From NCBI RefSeq assembly GCF_963678975.1, contig NC_089273.1, positions 31,124,973-31,188,972 of the forward strand: DNA of 64,000 nucleotides, in the 5' to 3' direction. The notes under the pieces were generated by a model. It saw nothing but the letters and a program-made list of their open reading frames with translations. It was not told the origin of the DNA and made no database searches. The stretch comes from Dysidea avara. Taxonomy: Eukaryota; Porifera; Demospongiae; Dictyoceratida; Dysideidae. How positions within the stretch are numbered: the stretch's first letter is position 1; each line of letters opens with the position of its first letter. Shown here in pieces: positions 12,650 through 24,033 of the stretch. The position numbers and the translations under genes were made by a program.

Positions 12650-13150
12650 GGCCTGCATCAAATATGCCAGCATAATAGGCTGGAGTGCCATGCCAGCATA
12701 ACAGGTGGATATTTCAAACTATGGAGTTTAATTCCATTAAAATATATCAATACAGTAGTCAGTGGAAACTGCAAACTGTAATAGCTATAGAGCACTCAAA
12801 TGTGTACATAGATCGATGCTCTCTAATAGAACAGTCACTTTGTAGTGAAATGTTCTAACAGAGCATTCACTGATTAAAATGTTCCAACATATTTGTAAGA
12901 AATTAGGAGCATAATAGGAACACTGAAGAGCATAATAGGAACACTGAAGAGCATAATAGGAACACTGAAGAGCATAATAGGAACACTGAAGAGCATAATA
13001 GGAACACTGAAGAGCATAATAGGAACACTGAAGAGCATAATAGGAACACTGAAGAGCATAATAGGAACACTGAAGAGCACAATAGGTGAGGATTTTGGGA
13101 AATTCCTGAAAGCATTTGGGCAAATTTTGAGCATATTTGACTCAGGCCTA
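12650..13150. repeat. Dispersed element with AGCATAATAGG modules
   Basis: The order GCCAGCATAATAGGCTGG, TCAAACTATGGAGTTTAATT, CTCTAATAGAACAGTCA, CTGATTAAAATGTTCCAA, the minisatellite, then GAGCATATTTGACTCAGG is the same at 38920-39265. The two are copies of one repeat family that differ mainly in minisatellite length. Confidence 0.75.
12908..13086. repeat. 21-bp minisatellite, eight units
   Basis: Eight essentially identical 21-bp units, each AGCATAATAGG followed by AACACTGAAG, end in a partial unit. The length is divisible by three, so all frames stay open and give artefactual repetitive open frames. The related element at 39167-39203 has fewer than two units. Confidence 0.97.
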
Positions 13151-13518
13151 GCTAGAAAGCACTTCAACTGACAGGGGTACTTATTACAGTATACAATGTT
13201 AATGACTACACACCTGTTAGATAGATAATCTTTTATCCAGGTTAGAGTGGATGAGTTAATACAGTTTGTGAAATAAGTGTGGCACTTTATTGAAGACCTT
13301 GCTGAATTTGTTCTCTTGCATGGATTGAGATAAGCAGCAAAGTTGTTGATGTATGGAGTAAATAATGTGTCCAAAAATTTTATAAGATATGCCTGCCCAG
13401 TTAGGGATCATCCATTATTTTCATTTTCGCAAGAGTACAGAGATTACGCTGGGGGGGTGGAAAGGGGGCAAATTCACCAGTCACCTTTTCAAAATGTTGG
13501 TCTTAGTAGCACCACATT

Positions 13519-13631
13519 TTGTAACATGGGCACGAGTGGTCTGCCTGATATGTCCACCCAAAGCTTGAGGGTCACAGGCCCGAGGGCTGAGGGTGGACAT
13601 ATCAGGCAAGACACAAGTACCCGTGTTACAA
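13519..13631. mobile_element. Foldback element
   Basis: Arms of about 40 bp are inverse of each other (CTGCCTGATATGTCCACCC against GGGTGGACATATCAGGCA) with outer ends TGTAACA / TGTTACA. It is similar in layout to the element at 39289-39401, which also has GGCACGAGTG- or CACGAGTG-type sequence next to CTGCCTGATAT. Confidence 0.75.
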
Positions 13632-13639
13632 CTATTATG

Positions 13640-15149
13640 TAACACATCAATTACAGGCTAATAGATTGTCAGGTGATTAGTGCTTCTTCTCTCCAAACTT
13701 AAACTCGTAATAATAGTCATGTGAGGATTAATTTATCCCCATAATCGATTTTAATTATAAAACAAACCGGGCGCTATCGCTACCTCGTGAGTTAGAGGGC
13801 ATTATCTGTAATTTCCTGACCACATGATAATATCACATATTTATACCCAAAAATTTCTTTGGTCTGCTCACGCAAAGTGTTACATAAAGTAATCACAGTA
13901 CGTAATTTAGTGCTAGTGTTTGATTGGAATGTGTAAGGTGGTGAAACTTGATCTGCTGCTGGACTGCCGCTTCAGGACAACATACATATATAATCAACAT
14001 TCTTTCAGTGCCTGATTAGGAGGTGCATGTAGATGTAACACTGATCATACATTAGACTATAGTCACCAATTCACAATATATATTATAGAAAGTTACATCA
14101 CAATACTGACATGTGCCTAACAGTGAGAGAAACATTTTTGGATGTACCTACATGTCAATATCTGCTATACAGTAGAGTAGATTCTGTCAAGTAGTGAATA
14201 GAAAATATTTAATTGAACCCATTTGGCTTATCACAGCTACTTTTTAGGATTACATTTACCACTCAGTGTTGAAATGTTATCACAAGTCACCCAAATGTAC
14301 AGTAACCCCACCCTTAAAAAGGTGTAAAACCAAAAAAATGTCAGTACATGTACAGTAGTACATTCCAGTATTCCAGTCCAGTCCAGTCCAGTGATTATAC
14401 ACTATCATTTCACTGTATTGCAGTTATTACAAGTGTACACATCCACCCACTTGTGGTTATTAGAGGAATGATAACAAATCCACCCAGTGGTTTGGTGGGT
14501 AGGATCTAGCAAATACATGCACATACCAAGTAAAATATCTGCCAGTCTGCCTTGTAAATTTCTTTCTATAAGCTGGGTCACAGCTTGGCTATTTTTGTGT
14601 AGAGTTCACTTCTTTTTGAATTTTATAGCCAGCCTGCTTTAGGGTTTGTTTTTATCAATATTGTTTCCTTCTTATCTACAGACACAATTATGATTATCGA
14701 ACTTAAATTATGTTGCATTGTACGTATTGATAAATATTTTCCAATGGGGAGCATGCCCCCAGGACCCCCTAGAATACAGAGCAACTTACTTTGTCCCCCC
14801 AGCTTAATATTCTGGGTTGAGCCCTGTATATATTGCCATCAATTAAGTCTGACAATATCAAGTTCTATAATAGTAGGCAGTATAGTAGTGGGTTCTTACT
14901 TGTTTTTATTACTCAGCATACTTACTTTGATTTATTAATATTTTATTTAAACTCACAGTACTCAGCAAAGCCATTCTTCCATACCAGACTACACATAGCA
15001 ACAATAGATTATACACAAAGCCCTTGTTCTAAGTGTATATTTAGCCAGTCACTGGTCACAGTGCAAATATTTATTTAGCCGGTCGTTTGTTATATAAACA
15101 TTAGGAAGTGTCACCTATAACTCGATTATCAAACACACTAGTTGTATGA
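13640..15149. other. No supported gene
   Basis: Mostly AT-rich DNA with a short CCAGT tandem at about 14368-14392. Open frames here lack splice signals or recognisable protein content. Confidence 0.4.
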
Positions 15150-15261
15150 GTTTGCCTGTTAAACATAATGACTTTCACTGTCTGTATAAAGGTAAGCCTT
15201 TGGGTGAGTTCGAGGCGAGCTAGGGTTGGAGCGAAGTCATCATTATGTTTAACAGGCAAAC
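15150..15261. mobile_element. Short MITE with 22-bp inverted ends
   Basis: GTTTGCCTGTTAAACATAAT at the left end is matched exactly, inverted, at the right end. The interior of about 70 bp is not coding. Confidence 0.8.
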
Positions 15262-15389
15262 GTCAGCTTAGCATTAGGGTTAGGGTCGGGTTCAGCTGTG
15301 GTTTCTTCTTCACTGGTATGGGTTAGACTATATAGTATTTTATATTTGTAACATTTAAATAGTACAAAAACAAGAGTAGTAGCCAGTAA

Positions 15390-15460
15390 GCACCGGTGGT
15401 ACAGTGGTAGAGCGTGGGTACTCCAAACCTGGATGTATGGGTTTGAGCCTCGGTCACATC
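15390..15460 (+). repeat. tRNA-like sequence (pseudo-tRNA or SINE head)
   Basis: GGTACAGTGGTAGAGCGTGG resembles a D arm with A box, and GGGTTTGAGCC resembles a B box. The presumed anticodon loop ACTCCAA would give TCC (glycine). The acceptor and T stems pair poorly, so a functional tRNA is unlikely. A tRNA-derived SINE head or tRNA pseudogene fits better. Confidence 0.5.
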
Positions 15461-15638
15461 ACACTGTATTCCTTCGTTTCTTATACAGTTATAGTATACC
15501 TTTTTGTTTGTTTTTTTTAAATACAATGACCGACTAAATATCAACAGCGTAACTTGCTATTTTGTCCTGTGATCTTTAATGCAATTTTGTCTAGCTTTAA
15601 TGGGGTGCTGAGTGTGATCACGACCATAGTAAGATCTA

Positions 15639-16069
15639 GTTTGGCGCCGCCCGCCCCTTCGCATAAAGTAAGGGTCTGGTGAAATACGGATGGCTGCAGA
15701 TTCGAGGCTACCTAGGTCCAGTCATGGATTTTTTCTCCTTTCTCCAACTTTTCAAACACACCTTAAGTAGCTAAAGTCTTTGAGCAGGCTGTAGGACCAG
15801 GTGTCCTACAGACCTTCAGCACTTGTGCTCAAGCATTAATAATAAATACAGATACTAAATCATTTCTAGCGCCCAGATTCGGCGCTAGCCAATTAGTGCA
15901 TGCCAATGACGTTCACACAGAAATCGCCTTGGCAACACAATGCTTTTGTTCGAATTGAAGTGCAATCATCTGACGTAACAATCATCACGTGCGCTGTTTA
16001 ATTGAAATGCTTAGGTATTTGTATTTCACTAGACCCTTACTTTTGCGAAGGGGCGGGGGGGCGCCAGAC
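15639..16069. mobile_element. TA-flanked MITE containing SINE sequence
   Basis: Inverted ends of about 50 bp (starting GTTTGGCGCC, ending GGCGCCAGAC, with CCCTTCGC and AAGGGTCT inside) are each flanked by TA. The interior from 15693 carries the SINE body also seen at 7304-7430, so either a SINE inserted into the element or the element captured it. Confidence 0.8.
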
Positions 16070-16074
16070 TAATG

Positions 16075-16389
16075 CACCTATCGATGTATTGCCCCCCCAC
16101 CTCGGGCGTAAGTGGGGCTTTACAGGGGGAATTGACAAGAAACTGCTGCCCCACTATGGGGAATTTGACGATCGTTCAGTAAGCACCCAAATATTTTTTG
16201 TTGTAACTTGCTTCGCTATGTCAAATTCCGAGTAAAACCCGCGTTGCAACTGGGGCCAACGGTGGGGATTTGACACGATAGGTTTGCCCTACTATGGGGC
16301 ATTTGACATTCGGCTGTGTCAAATCCCCACTATAGCCCCATATATGCCCGAGGGGGGGGGGGGGGGGGGGGGCAATACATTGATATGTG
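16075..16389. mobile_element. CACCTATC-end MITE, copy 1
   Basis: Ends CACCTATCGATGTATTGCCC and its near-inverse are at the two borders. The interior has repeated CCCCACTATGGGG and TGTCAAAT motifs. It is closely similar over its whole length to 41575-41871. A run of about 20 G lies next to the right end. No unambiguous target duplication. Confidence 0.85.
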
Positions 16390-16855
16390 CATAAGTAAGA
16401 TCCTGAAATTGACTGGATCTCCCTGGCACTGCTGTAGGTCTATAGATTTGCGACACTAACACTGTTGCAGAATGAATAGCTTAACCGGCCGAAACTCACC
16501 AACTTGTGATTTTGGGGCCTTATTCCAGCGTGTTATCATGACTGAGCAACCAGACTTTACCTCTTCGATTATGGTTTTCAGGAGACTTGACAAGAATAGT
16601 AACTTAGCTTTGACCATACTACCTTGGCATGACTTTGACCGTGGTCGCAAATCGAACTACACTACAGTCACACTGTCACTCGCTTTTTGTTATGGCTTTG
16701 ACAACCACGCAAACCAGTCTACTCATAGTCTACTGCGATACTAATATTTTCGAACACTAATTCCGCATAATACCGGTAATCAGACACCCTAGCATTTTGT
16801 GGTTCCCCTTATTTGGCAACCTCGTTGTGAACACGTAATAATTGTACTAAGGAAG

Positions 16856-16925
16856 ATGTCGAGGAAAAGGTCGACTAGAGAAGCAGCCGAAAAGAGTGAT
16901 GATTTGATTTTGAAAGCTCCTTCTG
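16856..16925 (+). CDS. First coding exon, nuclear-type basic N terminus
   Basis: An ATG opens MSRKRSTREAAEKSDD and continues seven more codons to a strong donor (CTTCTG then GTGAGT). The exon is 70 nt and ends with one base of a split codon (phase 1). Upstream sequence at 16750-16850 is less AT-rich than most of the window, as promoters often are. The next supported plus-strand acceptor in the same phase is at 24474, and joining the two keeps one frame of about 439 codons. That link spans a 7.5-kb intron and is an inference; intermediate exons could exist. The very basic, serine-rich start suggests a nuclear protein, but no domain is recognisable. Confidence 0.55.
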
Positions 16926-18790
16926 GTGAGTGGCTACTGTATGTGCGTACTGATTTATAACGTAATGAATGATTCATCGTACAAGAAAGGCACCAACGCC
17001 TTTTTAGAAGCCTTGGCGATAATGTTGCCGTCGGGCTTAATTTAAAGTTGTGTATGCTGCCGATATGGTAGTCCATTCGGTGATTGTGCTCTGTAGTTTG
17101 TGTTTACCGATGAAGAAGTTCGCTACAAAAGCGGACACCATTGCGCGTATTAATCTCGGAAATACTGTTGCTCAGTATTAACCCTCACCATACATATAAT
17201 TTTACTTATATCTTCACTAGTACAAAAGCGCTATGAAATAGCTCTACTGGTTAGTTTGTAAAATTAGGGTCAATAAGTTGAAATGCCCTGCCGGCGCATT
17301 CCCTTTCCAACTATATATCCGCCATTCAATTCGCCGTAGAATATGTCCTTCTACTATAGCTCATTTAAATTGCCATTCACTGTTCTTTCCGATTCTAGCT
17401 TTGAATCTGAAGTATCTATCACATGTCACAGGCTATTTACACTGTAACAAAGGAGTAGGCAGCCAAAGTTTCTGTCTTTTGTGATGAATAGTTGTGGAGT
17501 TATAGCGATAAGACAGTTGGAACGGGAATAAATTTGATATGTACATCAACAATACGACAGGTAGTTGATCGTAACTCATGACTGAAACAAGCTACAAAGA
17601 CAGTCAGTCTGTTCACCATGAACGGGCAAATTGATCAAAGTGTAGTGTTTTCCCTGTATGTCTCGATGCAGACAGGCCATTGCAACAATGACTATTGGCT
17701 CATATAAAAGAACCCACAACTCATGTGCCTTACGCTGTTTGAACATGAAACAAAGATATTCTTACTTCCCATGAAAAAGCAAATCTGATGGGTATAGGTT
17801 TTATTGATTTGAGCTTTGTTTCAGTTTCACTTAGCAGTCACAAAAGTATGGGGGGAATTTGCTGCACGAAGTTGATTCAACTCATTTTGGCATGCCAATA
17901 TTTCCATGAATTGGGCTTCTTCCCGCATCATTGTACTCGCAGAGAGTTGCTCTACACATATCACATCCGGAAAGTTACTAGATGGACACAAGGTAGAAAT
18001 GCTACACAATTGTTTACTAGTTTCAATAGAAATGTAGTGTTGGGTATGTATAGGCATTTTTCTTCTGGTATCCGGTATTAAAAAATCACGCTGGTTTACG
18101 ATATTTCACAATATCCTGTAATGCACATTTTTAATCAAGCTGGTATTGTTTATTTGTGATAAAAACAGTCAACTATTAATATGTGGTTACTATCCAAAGT
18201 TGGATGTACAGGATTTATCTGTATATTATAACAAGTAAAAGCTAACAGCTAGGTTATAAATTTTGCTAAGTGTTGTGCAATATAAGTAGGCTGGCACCTG
18301 AAACCTCACTAAACCATCAACACATAGCGCCAAAGATCTGTATATGTCTGGCTTCCCTCATAGCATAGGTACCACTTTAAAGCGACACTGTCAGTATTGT
18401 TTACATTGTGAAGCCATTTAAGTTTATGACACCATATTACTTAGTTGACATGATAGTGAGATACAGCTGCATTTAATAAACACTACACAACAACTTGAGC
18501 TATGTATTACAACAAGGTGGATGGTTGGGGAGTGACTATCACAGAGCGCAACACAGCGGGGGATTGCTGTGGAGGTGCCTGTTTATTCATGTGCCACACT
18601 GTTAGTGCAGTTGGGAACATATGCTAGGCTGTATCTCACCTGCCTAACTGTTTCTTGTTATTTCACAGGATGTGAAATAATGCATGGTTGAATGGCTTCG
18701 ATATGGATGGAGTATCCCTTTAATAGCAATAGAAGTGATGTTATTGTGTGTGGCCTCCACTACACTATCCAGACAATTAGGTACCACAAA
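16926..18790. other. Presumed intron, no other gene seen
   Basis: It follows the donor at 16925. A 23-codon open frame from ATG at 17109 (MKKFATKADTIARINLG...) has more even base use than its surroundings but no other support. Confidence 0.35.
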
Positions 18791-18794
18791 TATT

Positions 18795-19655
18795 TTACAA
18801 TTTGGCAATTGGAAACAGTGGAAATGGAAACTGGAAAAGGAAAACGGAAATGGTCAAATCGCCACCCTAGAGTAAAACTCTTGTTTAGTGGCCACCTCTT
18901 AAAGACCACCTTCTTATAAAGATCACCTCTGTACAAAGACCACATTGTAATTAGATCTCAAAGGTGACTAAGGAAAACTGCCACTCCATGGTCACCTTTT
19001 ATAAAGACCACCTCTTCCCATTGCAATAATAGCTAGGTTCCAAACATCCTACGTATGTCATGACCGCTTTACCTAAACAACTAAAAAGACTGTAGGTTCT
19101 TGAGGTCATCATCTCCTATGAGACCTCATTTTTTTTGTTGATACAGTAGGTTGTAGTGTACTAGCTACATTTCACTTATGACACATTTTGGTACCATAGT
19201 ATTATCTATGCTGGTACAAACTAAGCAATGATGGTATATGACTTGAGTGAAGTGTGGACAAGAGATGGCATTGATATGAATCATGAAATACATGTTTGAA
19301 GCTTACCATGTAAAAAAGAGGTGGTCTTTATCAAAGGTGACCACAAAGTGGTCCTTAGCCATCTTTGAGATCTAATTACAATGTGGTCTTTGTGCAGAGG
19401 TGGTCTTTAATTAAGAGGTGGCCACTAAACAAGAGTTTTACTCTAGGGTGCATTTATATGACGATTTGACCATTTCCGGGTTCCATTTCTTTCCACTGTT
19501 TCAGCCATCTTTGAGATCTAATTACAATGTGGTCTCTGTGCAGAGGTGGTCTTTAAGAGGTGGCCACTAAACAAGAGTTTTACTCTAGGGTGCATTTATA
19601 TGACGATTTGACCATTTCCGGGTTCCATTTCTTTCCACTGTTTCCAATTGCCCTT
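18795..19655. mobile_element. Long-arm inverted-repeat element
   Basis: The left arm (about 18795-19020: GGCAATTGGAAACAGTGGAA, then TAGAGTAAAACTCTTGTTTA, then GTGGCCACCTCTTAAAGACC) returns inverted at 19310-19655. The arms are rich in AGACCACCTCT / AGAGGTGGTCT motifs. The right arm contains a tandem duplication. No coding frame. Confidence 0.75.
19357..19648. repeat. Tandem duplication, 146-bp unit
   Basis: AGCCATCTTTGAGATCTAAT begins both copies (19357 and 19503). Both continue through the same sequence to CCATTTCTTTCCACTGTTTC, differing by a small deletion next to TCTTTAA in the second copy. Confidence 0.9.
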
Positions 19656-20121
19656 ATAGTTACATGCTCCCATCAAGACTTGTTGTATTTGCCAATGAAC
19701 CTCTAAGTGTCCGCAATTAGCGAGGTGTTGTACTGTAGTGCTTGCCGTGTCTGGGAATTGTGCAGTGTCCGTTTTATGGAATAAAGAGGTGTCCGCTATT
19801 GAGGGGGCATTAATACACACAGGTATTGGAAGTTGCATTTGGGACTTTATTAATTGTCCGTTATAAAGAGGCTGTCCGCCATTCAGGGGTATCTGTTAAG
19901 AGGGGCTCCACTGTAGTGTTGTTTGCCATGAATAGTTTAGTCCATTCCCAGTTTGATAGCGGAATGATATTGCTTCTAGTGCTAGAATGATGATGTTGTT
20001 TCTAGTGCTTCACTTTGTTTTCTATGGTTTTGTTCCTTTTTTACAAGCATGACCACAAACATGCTGTCCCATTGTCTTGTAAGGCTTCACATAATTACTT
20101 CAGCACTACCTAATAGTCATA

Positions 20122-20505
20122 AAAATGTCATCATATCATAATAGCAAGAGTTCATAATATAAAGAGGGAGGGAGAGTGTCCAACACTGCATTACCTGGTC
20201 AAAACACACTGTGTTCAAAGATTGCACAATGACTATCAGCACCAAAAGTTATTAAATCACTACTGAAAGTGTGTTAATTCTATTAAAGCAAAGCACTAAG
20301 AATGCTTCCCTTTAATAAATCAACACCTATCAACACAGTAGGTGAAGCCAGGTGACGAATTTGTATGGAATTATACTAAAGTATACTGAAATATTCAGGA
20401 TATGATACAATCTTTAAACGCATTGTATTTTGACCATGTAATACAGCGTTGGACACTCTCCCTATTATAAACTCTTGATAATAGTCATCATATCTTAATC
20501 GTTTT
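20122..20505. mobile_element. MITE with GGGAGAGTGTCCAAC arms
   Basis: Inverted arms of about 50-60 bp: ATCATATCATAATAGCAAGA through GAGAGTGTCCAAC on the left, and the inverse ending at about 20505. The interior is non-coding. Confidence 0.7.
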
Positions 20506-20679
20506 GTATCTGCAAGATATCTTGCCAGTTACCGGTTGTAGTTTATGGACAGAGTGATATGTTGGTTGTGAAGAGTTGTACATCAGAAGACTTGGAGCTA
20601 TCATTAGCTAACCAGTAATGAAGTATTCATGTGGTGGGTGTTAAATAGAAACTACACATACAGACAACTTCTAACATAC

Positions 20680-20807
20680 CTGTAGGTAGATCTGGAGTGA
20701 GAGTTTATCGTAAGAATATAGCCATTGTGCGTGGAAAACGTACTCTGTTTTGTAAAGTTCGCTGTTTGTTTCAAAATGTGTTTCTGGTTCATACTTACAG
20801 CTCACCA
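20680..20807 (-). CDS. Candidate internal exon, unknown protein
   Basis: On the minus strand a 128-nt open exon runs from an AG at 20808-20809 to a good donor (CTACAG then GTATGTTAG). It encodes a non-repetitive segment ending in HAQWLYSYDKLSLQIYLQ. Phase in is 1 and phase out is 0. The acceptor has a weak pyrimidine tract, and no partner exon could be assigned. I do not recognise the protein. Confidence 0.3.
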
Positions 20808-20939
20808 CTATGATTGTTATATGGTTGGTAAGTATTGCAACAACAAAAACATTAGCCATGTGTATATTTCTATAGCTTCTCACAGCATAGCACTTTAAGT
20901 AGAAAACTACATATTTACCAAATAATGATAACAAATTCA

Positions 20940-23330
20940 GAAAACCAGCCTAATTGTTCACAAAAATCTTGTAGCATTTACTTGCTAGAACAACCAAGAA
21001 GTAATGTTACACTGGGTTCAGTCATCATAGAGAGACATTTTACTAGTATAGAAGAATTGGTACAAAATAAATGTGTGATCAAGATACTCTAATAATGCAG
21101 TCACCCTATTAGACTACTAACAGGTCACTAAGTAGAGAGTTTAGCTACAAACCAAGTTTCCATGTAGAGAATTCAGGCACCCACAAATATTTGTAATGCA
21201 TGCCTACCAAGGTTGGTCCATATTACTTGGGAAGGTGTTATAGCCAGAATGGAACCAGAACGGAACCAATTAGCTTGGGTGCACTTCTAACAGCAACAAA
21301 AATCATTTGGTACACCATCCTCATGATCATCCATTGCAATTAGACACAACTTACCCTGGACTTGCCTATAGCCACAGTCAAAATTGTTTACTGTCAAATT
21401 TCTATTTAATACCCAGTAAAATTCTACCAAACATCCACCATTTATTTACTGAATGCTTCCATTGAAGGCCAATCAATGTAGCGATTTGGCTTTATTGCAA
21501 CCTATGTGCTGCCCATGCACAGCCATATATATGTGTATACTTTATGATACATAAAGCCAATCTGCTTATTTTGACAGCTGAAAACATAATGGAAAACTTA
21601 TGGGAGGCTATAAAAGGTAAAGGAGGAACGGAACAACGGAATAATTTAAGCAATATTTTTATTCTAAACATTTAACTAATGTGCTGTTTATACTAGGCTT
21701 TATACAGTGCTCACTTTGTAACAACTCCGTCAAGAACACAATAACGGTGGTAAAATGCTAATGTGGTGTGCTTTAAATAGAGTGAACACTAAACTATCTA
21801 CTCTAGAACAATTAAACTAAGTTAAACTACTTTTTAACTCAATTGAAATTTTTAAGAGGGATGCAAAAACATGGGTGACCCCTATTATGAACCCACTATC
21901 GCTTTCGTAATACACTTCACTATAGTATGTACAAGTTAGAGTTGCAACAATACAGTGTGTAGATGTATCAATATATTGCCTCTGGTGTATCACAATAATT
22001 ATAGTGATATATTGCGCGTTACAAAGTGGAGTCTAAACAATGGTCTGTGTTGTTTTTAATGTTGTTTTTAATGTTGTTTTTAAGAGAAATAAGTTTATGG
22101 CTTTCCCATAGGAAATGTATGGCAAAATTTTTGATTAGTCATAAATATTATGTCAGACTTTTGAACAAAACGTTTTTAAAATATTTTTAGGGGGTCAAGC
22201 AGTACTACAAAATTTCAAGATCATGTGTAATTGCATCCATGAGTTATTAAATGTTTTTGAGAATCCTGCTCAACGCATGCATACTATACATAATCATGAA
22301 AAATTGAAACCCATGGCCTTGGCTATTATTGGGTTACACTTTATGATGGAGGATAAGGTGTTTTGTGGTATCATTACATTCCCCAAAGCAGGAGTTTGTT
22401 TTGTGTCAATGTTCCCAAGGAAATGAAAGATATGTTGCTCATCTTTTCCATGCATGGGGAGCGTGATGGTGAAAGTTACACCTTCATACGTACGTCTGCA
22501 CTTTTAAGTTATAGCCATTTTATTTATTGCCTATAGTGCTGAGCGCTAGTAGAAAGAAAATTCGCTATTACGATAGATATCAAATAGTACGGTAGTACTG
22601 TTTAAGTAGGGTTTACATCAAAAGTGACACGTGCCACCAAAAATACCGCCTTTAAAAACAAGTTTAGAAACTTCTTTTGTGACAAAAATCACCTTTATGG
22701 AATAATATTAGTCCATCTAACATCAAATGTAGCGTTAAAAACAAGAAAATGCTTACTGGCGGCTGGATATAGAACTTTTTAAAAATCATCAAAACTCAAA
22801 ATTTTGTCTCACTCACTCACTGACTACAGTCGCAAGCCTAGAGCCCAAACGAAACAGTGCATGGTCACCATTTTACGCCACAACAACAAACTCACCGGTG
22901 GGATGTGCCTTTGGGGTTCCAACGAGTATTCGCCCTGTGCACCTTGTCTTTTCTTTTATCTTCAATCAGGCTGCTTGTCTTCTTCATCCAACGAAACCAT
23001 ATCGAGGCGTTGATTTTCCATATCAACACTTTCTTTATTAAGCAGCAACAGAGGTACCGGCACTCCATGATCTGTCACAAGATCACACCCATTCTTTATT
23101 CTACGTGTTATCACGATTACCACGCCCCTTTATGTTAGCTGTATTTGTGACTACACACCTTCAAGTTGGTAGGTTAATTCAAGATACTCTAGTCTAATAA
23201 TCGATCAAAAGCACGAAAACCACACCCCTTTTTGGACAAGCACGCATGACTCGAGATACTCTAATACAGCAGTCACCCTAATAGAATAGTCACACGTTTA
23301 TAGCATGCTTTAACAAAAGCTAAACAAACT
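20940..23330. other. No firm gene; repeat pieces
   Basis: It contains a CTCTAATA...CAGTCACC motif followed by satellite-type monomer fragments (21080-21180), a three-unit 12-bp repeat TGTTGTTTTTAA at 22049-22083, and a GC-richer stretch at 22800-23140 with open frames but no identifiable protein. Confidence 0.4.
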
Positions 23331-23484
23331 AGTATATTAAAAATTATAAATTAAAAATGAAGTAGGGATCCATGCGATAAAAAGTTGTGAAACAAGAGAT
23401 GAACAATGGTAGCTATTACAGCATAGCTCAGTGGGAAATCCCTACTTTGGCATTGAACTTTAAATTTATAATTTTTAATATACT
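23331..23484. mobile_element. AT-rich MITE
   Basis: Ends AGTATATTAAAAATTATAAA and the inverse lie at the borders. The interior (TGAAACAAGAGATGA, AGCATAGCTCAGTGGGAAAT) is also present at about 24240-24345 and 28980-29060. Confidence 0.7.
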
Positions 23485-24033
23485 ATCAAAGTATTATTCA
23501 CGATACAATAATATCATGATAATTACACTTTGAATGATCTTCAGTCAAATTCCAAGTATTCAAATGCATAAATAAACATGCTAAGCATAATAACACCACT
23601 GTTTTCTTATAAGTGCATTAATCGTGTGGGTGTCTGATATTTCTACAATTTTTGTTACAGCCTTGCAGCCAAACTTTTCCTTGATAAAGCAAGCCAAGTA
23701 GTTATAAAACAGCTAAGCCAGTTTCTCAAGCAGCATTTTTAGTGTAATTCTAGACCCTTTGCTAAGCGGTAGACTAATTGCGTGGGCAGCTGATAAATCT
23801 GCACAGCTTGGTATAGCCTTGCAACCAAACCTTTCACGAATAAGTAAGCCTAAAGAGTTACAAAACAGTTAAATAAACTTGGTAACAATGTTTTTAGTAA
23901 TCTTACAGCAATATTGCGATAGTAAGCTGTAATTATCATATTGCGATAATGGTTTTTTGATTGCGAGTATCGAACTATCGATATTATCGCTCAGCTCTAA
24001 TTGCCTGTAGTTTATTTTCCATATTATCACTAT

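Noticed and set aside
12785..13374. Three overlapping minus-strand open frames with seven-residue repeats
   Set aside because: They are the 21-bp minisatellite read in three frames; a unit divisible by three with no stop keeps every frame open.
15270..15290. TTAGGGTTAGGG telomere-like sequence
   Set aside because: Only two units beside a short MITE; no array.
15390..15460. Functional tRNA-Gly(TCC)
   Set aside because: D arm and B box are present but acceptor and T stems do not pair well.
18669..18695. Acceptor-like TTTCACAG followed by GATGTGA, as at 24474
   Set aside because: The frame closes after eight codons; the seven-base resemblance to the real exon start can be chance.
22804..23138. 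Overlapping open frames in a GC-richer stretch
   Set aside because: Not protein-like in composition, no splice signals; probably part of an unrecognised repeat.
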